A stretch of 44,364 nucleotides of DNA from Chloroflexota bacterium. Lineage in GTDB: Bacteria; Chloroflexota; Anaerolineae; Anaerolineales; Villigracilaceae. The position numbers and the translations under genes are program-made. Each line of letters starts with the position of its first letter. Within the stretch, counting starts at the first letter, position 1. The stretch spans positions 1-44,364 of the forward strand of contig JACRBH010000017.1 of the NCBI GenBank assembly GCA_016234535.1. The letters run 5' to 3'. The notes beneath the pieces are model-generated. The model ran no database searches. It saw only the letters and a program-made list of their open reading frames with translations, and had not been told where the DNA came from. This document shows, one piece after another, positions 1-8,200 of this stretch.

Positions 1-84
1 AGTTTTCAGGAGGAACCGCGCACGCTCGAACAAGTGTATCTCAAGGCGATGATGGAAGCCAAAGGACGCGAACATGTTCAATAA
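1..84 (+). CDS. ABC transporter ATP-binding protein, C-terminal end (partial)
   Basis: Frame 1 is open from the first base to a TAA at 82-84 and gives 27 residues. They contain TLEQVYLKAMM, which resembles the TLEDVFLK-type tail of ABC-2 export ATPases. The gene starts outside the window, so the P-loop and signature motifs cannot be seen. Its last 11 bases overlap the start of the permease gene, the tight coupling expected of an ATPase and its own permease. The family call rests on this tail and the neighbour alone. Confidence 0.7.
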   Translation, partial: SFQEEPRTLEQVYLKAMMEAKGREHVQ

Positions 85-1504
85 ACTAAGGCTGGTTTGG
101 CTGGTGGCGGGCCGTGAATTGAAGGATCAATTCCGTGACTGGCGTGTGTTGACGCCGATGGTGATCCTTATCTTTTGTTTTCCCATCCTGATGAATGAGT
201 TTGCCAAGCAGACTGTGGATTTCCTGAATCAATATAGCGCGAATTTGATCCTGGAACGCCTTGTACCGTTCTCCATCATGATCATTGGATTTTTTCCGAT
301 CACGATCTCGCTGGTTGTTGCGCTGGAATCTTTTGTGGGCGAGAAGGAACGCGGCACGATAGAGCCGATGTTGAGCGCGCCGCTCGATAATTGGCAGTTG
401 TATTTTGGGAAGCTGCTGGTCGGTGTGGTTACACCTTTGGTTGCCAGTTACCTTTCCATTGCGTTTTATCTGGTGATGATCTCGCGCCAGCATCTTGTCA
501 TGCCGTCGTTCATTACAATGCTGCAATTGGTGCTGCTGACTACGGCCCACGCCACGTTGATGGTGAGCGCGGCCATTGTGATATCGGTGCAATCGACGAC
601 AGTGAAGGCAGCGAACTTGCTGGCATCCTTCATCGTTATCCCTGTTGCCATCTTGATGCAGGGTGAGGCCGTGATGTTGTTTTGGGGAAACGACCAGGTG
701 CTCTGGCTGGCGATTGCGGGCGTCATGATCATCTCGCTGTTGTTGATCCGTGTTGGGATCGCTCACTTTCAACGCGAGTATTTGCTTGGCCGTGAAATAG
801 ATGTGATCAACCTGCGTTGGATGTGGCGCACATTCTGGCGGAATTTTGTTGGCGGGACGAATTCACTCGGCTCATGGTATTGGAATTCTCTTGGTCCCGC
901 TTTGCGGCGCACCGTTCCCGCAATTGTTGCAGTCATCCTGATCGCGGGAGTGAGCCTATGGCTTGGTTATGATTGGATAATGGTCAACGTATCACCGGTG
1001 ATTGCCAGGGCTACGCCGGAAAATCTCGAAAAAATTTCCAATGTTGCGTTTGAAATGCCGGGTTTGGAAGATGTAAAGGGAAGCATCAGCGCTCCATTTT
1101 TATTTTTGAATAATACCCGCGCAGTGACCTTGATATTTTTTGCCGGGCTATTTTCATTTAGTGTTCTGGGTGTTCTGTTGTACATGGTAAATATCGGTTT
1201 GATCGGCGGTGTGTTTGCCTTGTTGCAACTGCTTGGTATTCAGCCCTGGCCGATATTTCTGGCAGGTGTTGTTCCGCATGGAGTTTTCGAAATTCCAGCC
1301 CTGATGATCGGCAGCGCCGCCATGCTTTATATGGGCGTTGCCATTGTCACCCCGCAAACGGGTAAATCCATGGGCGAGGTGATTCTTGAACTGCTCGCGG
1401 ATTGGACGAAAATTTTTATTGGGATCGTCGTACCGTTATTGGCGGTAGCTGCGGTAATCGAAGCTTATATCACACCCGTTCTTTTGGTAAATGTAATAAA
1501 GTAA
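74..1504 (+). CDS. ABC-2 type permease fused to a SpoIIM-like domain
   Basis: This 476-residue integral membrane protein probably forms the membrane part of the exporter whose ATPase ends at 84. Residues about 1-240 look like an ABC-2 permease: an amphipathic start (GRELKDQFRDWRVL), six hydrophobic segments, and the motif EKERGTIEPMLSAP typical of the NatB/ABC-2 cytoplasmic loop. Residues about 265-476 look like a SpoIIM/DUF95 domain: a hydrophobic segment, a loop, then VVPHGVFEIPALMIGSAA, which matches the HG.fE.pa signature of that family, followed by two further membrane segments. The ATG overlaps the upstream gene. The substrate is unknown. SpoIIM domains are usually separate proteins, so the fusion is notable, although similar fusions may exist in related genomes. 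Confidence 0.8.
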   Translation: MFNKLRLVWLVAGRELKDQFRDWRVLTPMVILIFCFPILMNEFAKQTVDFLNQYSANLILERLVPFSIMIIGFFPITISLVVALESFVGEKERGTIEPMLSAPLDNWQLYFGKLLVGVVTPLVASYLSIAFYLVMISRQHLVMPSFITMLQLVLLTTAHATLMVSAAIVISVQSTTVKAANLLASFIVIPVAILMQGEAVMLFWGNDQVLWLAIAGVMIISLLLIRVGIAHFQREYLLGREIDVINLRWMWRTFWRNFVGGTNSLGSWYWNSLGPALRRTVPAIVAVILIAGVSLWLGYDWIMVNVSPVIARATPENLEKISNVAFEMPGLEDVKGSISAPFLFLNNTRAVTLIFFAGLFSFSVLGVLLYMVNIGLIGGVFALLQLLGIQPWPIFLAGVVPHGVFEIPALMIGSAAMLYMGVAIVTPQTGKSMGEVILELLADWTKIFIGIVVPLLAVAAVIEAYITPVLLVNVIK

Positions 1505-1508
1505 AAAA

Positions 1509-1566
1509 TGGAATGCGGACTTCAGTCCGCTTTTTATCAAACTGCGGACTGAAGCCCGCGCTCCGC
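1509..1566. repeat. REP-like double palindrome, copy 1
   Basis: Two short hairpins lie side by side: GCGGACTTCAGTCCGC at 1515-1530 and GCGGACTGAAGCCCGC at 1544-1559. The same two-hairpin arrangement recurs near 19622 and 38193. The first hairpin is followed by TTTTT (1531-1535) just after the permease stop, so this copy may also act as its transcription terminator. Confidence 0.75.
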
Positions 1567-1602
1567 AAAAAATCCTCCCCAACTTGGAGAGGATTTTTAT
1601 AT

Positions 1603-2106
1603 TTACCATCCCGAAATATAAGGCTCCCATTCACCATTATCTGTGAGATGCCGACCGAAGATATACGCCGCATTGGCTGGCGGCTCCTTTGGGATGTGCA
1701 TGAGATGCATATGCGCCTCCGCTACTTTGCGGCCTCCCTTGTGGTGATTGCAGGGTGAACAGGCAGTTACCAGATTTGTCCAGGTGTGCTGCCCGCCCAG
1801 GTGACGGGGAATCACATGGTCAACCGTCAGATTGATCTCGCGCCTGCCGCAATACTGACAGGTATAATTGTCACGTCGGAATATTTCGCGGCGCGTTAAT
1901 TTCACGTGGGGACGTGGCCGATGAACCTGGGTTTCCAGTCGAATGACAGAGGGTCGCGGAAGCAGTTGTGTTATTGTACGGATATGCCCGCGCCCATTCA
2001 CAATCATACCGGCCTTGCCCGCAAGGATCAGGCCAACAGCCCTTCGCGTTGAGCAGACGTGGATCGGCTCAAAATTAGCGTTGAGTACCAGTACCGGTTC
2101 CTGCAT
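1603..2106 (-). CDS. HNH endonuclease family protein
   Basis: A 167-residue protein. The N-terminal half (VLVLNANFEPIHVCSTRRAV...) is the conserved leader of a common bacterial HNH family. The C-terminal half carries the zinc and ββα-metal fold: CQYCGRR, then VDHVIPRHLGG (catalytic DH), an Asn in HTWTNLV, and CSPCNHHKG. The open frame runs further upstream to 2604, but the family begins at MQEPVLVLNAN, and the longer frame lies opposite a clear gene on the other strand, so I start at 2106. It is transcribed away from the epimerase gene, with 72 bp between the two starts. Its role is probably DNA processing or maintenance. No methylase or restriction partner is adjacent. Confidence 0.85.
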   Translation of the reverse strand: MQEPVLVLNANFEPIHVCSTRRAVGLILAGKAGMIVNGRGHIRTITQLLPRPSVIRLETQVHRPRPHVKLTRREIFRRDNYTCQYCGRREINLTVDHVIPRHLGGQHTWTNLVTACSPCNHHKGGRKVAEAHMHLMHIPKEPPANAAYIFGRHLTDNGEWEPYISGW

Positions 2107-2178
2107 AGTAGCTCGATAATCTGCATGATTATACTGCCAGTTTGCAAGACTTCGGAAGTCTGGGTTTAGGAGTGTAAA

Positions 2179-3072
2179 GTGAAAATATTGATCGCAGGCG
2201 GCTCCGGGTTTCTCGGAAGCGCGCTTACAAAATCCCTCCTGCTGGACGGACACAAGGTTTTTATTCTCACTCGCGGCTCTTCCGCGCTGCAAGGCGCGCA
2301 AGCCATAAAATGGGATGCGAAAACAACCAGCGGATGGGGGAGCCTCGTCAATGAAATGGATGTCGTGATTCATCTCGCCGGCAGGACTCTCGCATCCTGG
2401 CCGTGGACTGCTTCCATAAAACGCGACTTTCATGACTCGCGCATCCTGCCCGGACTGGCGCTTGCCCAAGCGGTGCTGGAGGCGAATCAGCGCCCGGGCA
2501 TTTTCATCCAAGCCTCGGGCATTAATCACTACGGCCTGCGCGGTGACCTCGCTGACGAATCCACCCCGCCCGCTGACGACTTTCTCGCGCAGCTTACAGT
2601 CCAATGGGAAGGCGCGACTAAATCTGTGGAAGAATTAGGCCTGCGTCGAGTTGTTATCCGCTCAGCGGTAGTGCTTGCAAAGGATGGCGGACTTCTTTCG
2701 CTGATGGCGCTTCCCATAAAGTTATTTGTTGGCGGGCCGCTCGGGTCTGGCAAACATGCCATGCCGTGGATTCACATCAACGATTGGGTTGGCGCTGTGC
2801 GGCATTTGATCGAAAATGAAAATGCGCGCGGCGCGTATAATCTGATTGCTCCCACGCCTACATCCAACGCGGAATTCAATCGCATGCTTGCCGGTATTAT
2901 TCATCGTCCATATTGGTTTCCGACACCGGCCTTTTTACTGCGAACTTTATTAGGGGAAATGAGCGTGCTCATTGTGGAGGGTAGGTTTGCCCAACCCAAA
3001 CGGCTGATCCAGTCCGGGTACCGGTTCCAGTTTGAGGGTGCGCATGAAGCGTTATCCGATTTATTTAGGTAA
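2179..3072 (+). CDS. TIGR01777-type NAD(P)-dependent epimerase (SDR39U1-like)
   Basis: A 297-residue extended short-chain dehydrogenase. The Rossmann glycine motif GGSGFLGS is at residues 7-14. The family marks VIHLAGRTLASWPW, IQASGINHYG, the C-terminal MPWIHINDWVG and a last third containing GEMSVLIVEGRFAQPKRL all match the SulA/YfcH/TIGR01777 group, whose substrates are mostly undefined. The start is a GTG preceded by AGGAG at 2168-2172. The family is usually 295-305 residues, so this copy is full length. Confidence 0.85.
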   Translation: MKILIAGGSGFLGSALTKSLLLDGHKVFILTRGSSALQGAQAIKWDAKTTSGWGSLVNEMDVVIHLAGRTLASWPWTASIKRDFHDSRILPGLALAQAVLEANQRPGIFIQASGINHYGLRGDLADESTPPADDFLAQLTVQWEGATKSVEELGLRRVVIRSAVVLAKDGGLLSLMALPIKLFVGGPLGSGKHAMPWIHINDWVGAVRHLIENENARGAYNLIAPTPTSNAEFNRMLAGIIHRPYWFPTPAFLLRTLLGEMSVLIVEGRFAQPKRLIQSGYRFQFEGAHEALSDLFR

Positions 3073-3093
3073 AATCAAAGGAGAAAAAATCCC

Positions 3094-3768
3094 ATGAAGA
3101 AGTTCATTTTAGTGCTGGCAGTTTTCCTCACAGCCTGTGCGCCATCTTCGCAACAACAGTCTGTTGTTATGCCTGCCATCGTTGCGACGGCCACCGCATA
3201 TATTGACCCATCTTATCCCAGTGCGCAGGCTCAATTGGCCGCGCCGAATCAAACAGCAAGTGGAATTGAAGTCCGCATGGACCGCGCTTCTGTGGAAGGG
3301 AAAAACGTAAATGCCGATGTTTGCTTTACATTGCCTGACACGTCAGATTGGGGCATCTCGTCTGCGAGTTTGAATTATGGCGACACGATCCTGCAGGAAT
3401 ACGGCACAATGCTGGTGAGCATACAGGAATCAGCGAATGGGCAGGCCGGCCAGCGCTGCGACACACTGACGTTCGTTGTTCCGCCAGACGCCGACCTTTC
3501 CAATGCAACGATTGTGATCAATGCCATTGCGGCAACTCCGCGCGGTGACGAGTATTGTTCCGTGTATATGCCCAAGATTCAGCAGGCCATGCTTGAGCGC
3601 GGTACGGGCATTGTCGTGGATTGCGCGGATGTGGGCGGTCAGTTGGCGATGCAGATCATGAGCAAACCAGCCGAGATGTCACAGGAGCAGGCTGAGCAGA
3701 TTATTTACGATCCCGAGTATTATTCTGTCACTGGCCCGTGGATTTTTTCGTTCAGTTTGTCGCAGTGA
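3094..3768 (+). CDS. Predicted lipoprotein of unknown function
   Basis: A 224-residue protein with a lipoprotein signal: MKK, a hydrophobic stretch and the lipobox LTAC with Cys15, followed by a Ser/Gln-rich tether. The mature part looks like one mostly β-strand domain of about 180 residues with several Cys (RCDT, DEYCS, VDCADVGG). It begins 21 bp after the epimerase, with GGAGAAA as ribosome site, and may be cotranscribed with it. I do not recognise the family. Confidence 0.75.
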   Translation: MKKFILVLAVFLTACAPSSQQQSVVMPAIVATATAYIDPSYPSAQAQLAAPNQTASGIEVRMDRASVEGKNVNADVCFTLPDTSDWGISSASLNYGDTILQEYGTMLVSIQESANGQAGQRCDTLTFVVPPDADLSNATIVINAIAATPRGDEYCSVYMPKIQQAMLERGTGIVVDCADVGGQLAMQIMSKPAEMSQEQAEQIIYDPEYYSVTGPWIFSFSLSQ

Positions 3769-3785
3769 AAATCCTGTTGTATAAT
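3757..3785 (+). promoter_or_regulatory. Predicted sigma-70-type promoter for tyrS
   Basis: TTGTCG at 3757-3762 and TATAAT at 3780-3785 are separated by 17 bp. The -35 box lies inside the end of the lipoprotein gene. Transcription would start near 3792, giving a leader of about 130 nt before tyrS. Confidence 0.6.
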
Positions 3786-3865
3786 ACGCCCGTGTTCAGC
3801 GCAAGTTTTTCCGGCAATGCCTATTATTACACCCGCCCATAAAGCCTTTGCGATGGTGTGCTATG

Positions 3866-3899
3866 AACGCGCCCTCACTATCGCGGGCGCGTTTTTGTT
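3866..3899 (+). terminator. Terminator-like hairpin in the tyrS leader (possible attenuator)
   Basis: AACGCGCCC (3866-3874) pairs perfectly with GGGCGCGTT (3885-3893), followed by TTTTTGTTT. It lies between the promoter and the tyrS start, so it would stop tyrS transcription unless regulated. A short open frame (3817-3933) crosses it and has a Tyr codon (TAT, 3862-3864) two bases before the stem. A ribosome stalled there would cover the 5' arm. This is an inference. I see no T-box consensus in the leader, and the leader is too short for a standard T-box. Confidence 0.5.
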
Positions 3900-3922
3900 T
3901 GTCAATTCCAAGTGGAGAAGTT

Positions 3923-5134
3923 ATGAACATTGAAGAACAGGTTGAATTATTAATGCAAGGCACGGAATACGGTGATGAAGCTCTTAAGAAAGCCATGACC
4001 GTTGAGCTGCGCGAACGTTTGCTGATCGCTCAAAAAGAGAGTAGGCCGCTGCGTGTCTACTGCGGATATGACCCCACATCCACAGACCTGCATCTTGGTC
4101 ACACCATCACAATGCGTAAACTTCGTCAGTTCCAGGACTTGGGACATGAGGTGACTTTTCTCATTGGAAGTTACACAGCGCTCGTGGGTGACCCGTCGGA
4201 TAAGAATAAAGCGCGTCCGATCCTGACCGAGGAGAAGGTCGCCGAAAATGCATTGACCTACGCTGAACAAGCCTTCCGTGTGCTCGATCGCGAGAAGACA
4301 AAGATTCGCTATAACGGTGAGTGGTTGTCAAAGCTAACGCTGGTGGATTTGATCCGCCTTGGACAAAATTTTACAGTCCAGCAATTTATGGCGCGAGACA
4401 ATTTTTCCAAACGGCTGGAAAAAGGCGAGCCGATCTATATCCATGAGACCTTTTATGCCATCATGCAGGGTTATGACGCGGTTGCGATGGAAACGGATGT
4501 ACAGGTTGGCGGTACAGATCAGTTATTCAATATCATTGTGGCTGGGCGTAAGTTGCAGGAGGCCCTGGGTCAAAGACCGCTGGTTGGAATCATTACTGGT
4601 ATTTTGCCCGGTACAGACGGCGTGCAGAGGATGTCCAAATCCACGGGCAATATCGTACCGATCTTTTCAGGAGCGAGCGATATGTTTGGCAAATTAATGT
4701 CTGTGCCTGATTCAGCGATGGGCTTATACATGCGTCTTGCCACGCGCTGGAGTCCGCAGGAGATTGACAGGATCGAGAAGGATGTAGCTTCAGGCGCATT
4801 CCACCCGCGCGATGCCAAAATGAAGATGTCGGGCGAGATCACCGCGATCTTTTATGGGGAAGCGGATGCCAAAGCTGCCCAGGAAAATTTCATCAAGACC
4901 TTCCAGCAAAAGGAAATCCCCGATGAAATACCTGAATATGTGCTGGAAGACGGCCAGACCGTTGTGGATGTTATCCTTGCCGCTGGTTTGGCTGAAAGCA
5001 AGAGCAAGGCTAGAACGCTAATTGACCAGAAAGGCGTTCGCCTAGATGGAGAGATATTGGAACGAGGCGATATGGTTTTTCCGCATAAGGGTGTGTTGCA
5101 GGTTGGAAAGAGAAAGTTTGTGCGCATGAAATGA
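3923..5134 (+). CDS. tyrS: Tyrosyl-tRNA synthetase
   Basis: A 403-residue class I aminoacyl-tRNA synthetase that attaches tyrosine to tRNA-Tyr in the cytoplasm. The HIGH-type motif is HLGH at residues 57-60 (in DLHLGHTITMRKL), with CGYDPTSTDLHLGHT marking the TyrRS branch that carries HLGH. The KMSKS-type motif is RMSKSTGN near residue 235. YDAVAMETDVQVGGTDQLFN is the tyrosine-binding region, and the last 60 residues form an S4 RNA-binding domain (GLAESKSKARTLIDQKGVRLDG). An in-frame upstream extension exists, but ATG 3923 follows GGAGAAG and matches the family start. Length is normal for the group. Confidence 0.96.
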   Translation: MNIEEQVELLMQGTEYGDEALKKAMTVELRERLLIAQKESRPLRVYCGYDPTSTDLHLGHTITMRKLRQFQDLGHEVTFLIGSYTALVGDPSDKNKARPILTEEKVAENALTYAEQAFRVLDREKTKIRYNGEWLSKLTLVDLIRLGQNFTVQQFMARDNFSKRLEKGEPIYIHETFYAIMQGYDAVAMETDVQVGGTDQLFNIIVAGRKLQEALGQRPLVGIITGILPGTDGVQRMSKSTGNIVPIFSGASDMFGKLMSVPDSAMGLYMRLATRWSPQEIDRIEKDVASGAFHPRDAKMKMSGEITAIFYGEADAKAAQENFIKTFQQKEIPDEIPEYVLEDGQTVVDVILAAGLAESKSKARTLIDQKGVRLDGEILERGDMVFPHKGVLQVGKRKFVRMK

Positions 5135-5140
5135 AGACAG

Positions 5141-5177
5141 AAAAAGGAAGGCACGACATTTCGTGCCTTCCTTTTTT
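5141..5177. terminator. Bidirectional terminator between tyrS and the HD-GYP gene
   Basis: GGAAGGCACGA (5146-5156) and TCGTGCCTTCC (5161-5171) form an 11-bp perfect stem with a CATT loop. It has T-rich sequence on the right (5172-5177) and an A-run on the left (5141-5145), so it works for both converging genes. Confidence 0.9.
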
Positions 5178-5204
5178 ATACATGTGTATTGAGTTGAAAT
5201 AAAT

Positions 5205-8200
5205 CTAACTTGTGCCTCGTTGAATCTCTTTTCGCGGCTGGGTCTTTTGCTTGTCTTGATAGTCTTTTGTTTCCATCATTTTCAGGAAAATCGCAACAAT
5301 GTTCGGGTCAAAATGTGTGCCTGCTCGATCGCGGAGATGTTCAATCACCCTCTCCTTTGTCCAGGCTTTGCGGTAGGGGCGGTTTGATAACAAGGCATCC
5401 CACACATCTACAACTGCAAAGATACGGGCAGGGAGGGGTATATCTTCTCCTTTTAACCCTTGTGGGTAACCGCTGCCATCCCACCACTCATGATGTGAAT
5501 AGGGGATATCCAGCGATGCGCGCAGGTAGGTGATTGGGTAGAGCAGGTCAAATGCGTACTGGGGATGCATTCGCATTTCAGCCATTTCTTCTTCGGTAAG
5601 CGGTCCATTTTTGTGGAGAATTTCATTTGACACTCCCATTTTGCCGATATCGTGCAGGAGCACGCCGCGGCGCAGGTGAGTCAATTCAGATTTGGAAAGG
5701 CCCATTTGCCGTGCCAATTCCACGGTCAGGTCTGTGACGCGCTGGGTGTGTCCATGCGTTTCTTTATCCCGCAATTCCAACGCTTTTCCCCATCCAGCAA
5801 GAGTTGTGTCGTAGGCTTGGATCAGTTCCTGATTGGATTTTTGCAAATTTTCGAATAGCTGGGTGTTGTCTATTGCCGCGGCAGCCTGGAGAGCAAATGT
5901 TTGGGCAAGGTCGGCTGCGTTTTGGTCGAATGCGGCGACTTTCAAACTGCCCAGCGTAATATAGCCGATAATTTCACCATGTACTAATAATGGGATGCCC
6001 AGCCAGCCTCGGATGTATTCTGTATCCACCCATCTTTCGTAGCGCGTATCGGCCAGCGCGTCTTCAAGGATCAAAGTTTTTTGTGTTTGCTTTATAACCA
6101 GCAGTAATTCGTTCTTTGATGGGAATGTGAGGTTAAGAATTGCTTTGTTATTTAAACCTTGCGCGGCCACGATTCTTACGTGTTCATCTTCCAGAAGCAT
6201 GATTGAGCCCAGATCAAATGGCAGAACCTGCCTGAGCGCTATCAGGATGGTCTCCAGCACTTCCTGAGGATTAAGCGAGGATGTGATGGCCGTTGCTGCA
6301 ACGCGAAGGTTTTCCGCCTCCCGACGACGTTTACGCTCTGCTTCAAACAGTCCGACGTTTTCCAGTGCGGTAGCAGCCTGATGGGCAAAGGTCTGCGCTG
6401 CAATCGCATCATTTTGGTTGAAGGCATTTGGCGTCCGGCTGTCTAAGGTAATGTAGCCGATCACGCGGCCGCGGGCAATCAGTGGAATTCCCATCCAGCC
6501 ACGAACGTAATCTGAATCTCCCCACCTCTCAAAACGAGGATCGTTCTGGCAATCCTCGATGATTAAAGATTTGCCTGTTCCATTGATAATCTGGCACAGG
6601 GTGTTATCGGATGGGAAGAATTGCCCCTGTGCTTTTTCGGGAAATGGCAATCCTTTTGTTGCTGTGATGTGAATTTTATCGTCTACAATTTCCAATATGG
6701 AGGCGCTGTCATATGGTGTGATCCTATATAGCCATTCCAGGATGGCGTTCTGGAGGGAAGGCAGGTCAAGCAGATTGGCGAGCGTTGTTGTTGCGTGCAT
6801 CACGGTTTCCGCTTCCTGGCGGCGATGTTGTTCCAGCTCGAACAGACGGGCATTCTCGATTGCTACAGCCGCTTGCTGCGCCAGACTGCTTAGAAAATCC
6901 AGGTCGGTGGTTTGAAACTCTTCACCGATCCCGCTTCGCCAAACAACCAGCAAGCCGGTCAACAAATCTTTCGAAAGAACAGGCACTCCCATGATATGGC
7001 CGTATGGATCATCAACAGTGTCCTTGATGGTGATTGCGCGGGGATCACCAATTGTGTCGTTTACGATCTCTCCGAACTTTTGTAACGCGATATTGCCAAG
7101 GATGCCAACCCCCACCTCGAGCGGATCATTCTTGACCTGGTCCGCATCCTCGCCGATGGCAGATATGGCACGCAGAAGGGGTTGGCTGCTTTCAGAAAGA
7201 TAAACCGCGCTTGTTTGAGCCCTCAGCAAATCCTTTGCATAAGCAGCAATGCGTTCAAGGACAAGATCAAGCTGGAGTGTGGCGGAAATGTCTCGTCCAA
7301 CTTCTGCGATGGCCGTGGCCTCTTGAGCACGCCTTGTGGTTTCCTGGAATAGCCGCACCGACTCTATGGAAATGGAAGCCTGATGAGCGATGCTGACAAG
7401 AAAGTTCAACTCAGACCTATCGAACAAGCCGTTTGATTTTAATCTCCAGGCGTTAATGGCCCCAATGGATTTGCCGTGCAGGATCAATGGAGCGGACATC
7501 ATGGTATCGAGTCTGGCGTCTTCCTTTGGCGTGCCCGGCACTGTTTTCTTGCGGGGATCCTTTGAAATATCGTCAACGATTTCCGGCCTGCCACTGGCTA
7601 TTATGCTGCCGGTAATACCTTCTCCAATCCTGATTGTGTGCGACGTCATTTCTTTTTGATAGGCACCTTGTACAGAAACGACTCTTATGGTTTCGCCATC
7701 TTCCTGGAGCAAATAGAAGGCAACTGTTCCGGCGTTTAGCAGCGAAAGTGTACGTTCGGCAATCCGGTCAAGGGCTGGTATTACCTCCCGCGTGGTTGCG
7801 ATTTCATTGGCGATATTTGCAAGCGCTTCGATAATTTGAGCGCGGCGATTTTCCTCATGGAACAGCCGCGCATTTTCTATGGTAATTGCGGCTTGATTGG
7901 CAAATGTTTGCGCAATGGCAGCATGATCATTGTTGAAAAATCCTGGCACGCGGCTGTCCAGGTTTAAGTATCCAAGCAACTTGCCCTGTGAAAACAACGG
8001 AATTCCCATCCAGCTGCGGATATATTCAGAGCCCGCAAGTTTTTCGAATCGATCATCATTTTGGGCGTCTGATATGATGATGGGTTCGCGCGTTTTTTCG
8101 CCGGTCCACATTTTTTTCATCCTGGTGGAGAAGTTTTTGTTTAGCAGTTCTTTGGCGATCCCGCGCCCGGCGACGATCTTATAATTTCCCGCGCTGATGA

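Noticed and set aside
86..772. Long minus-strand frame opposite the ABC permease
   Set aside because: Composition is His/Gln/Arg-rich, as expected for the antisense of a hydrophobic protein. The plus-strand gene is clear.
3786..3922. T-box riboswitch in the tyrS leader
   Set aside because: The leader is too short, and I find neither the T-box core (GGGTGGNACCGCG type) nor a stem I. Only a terminator-like hairpin is present.
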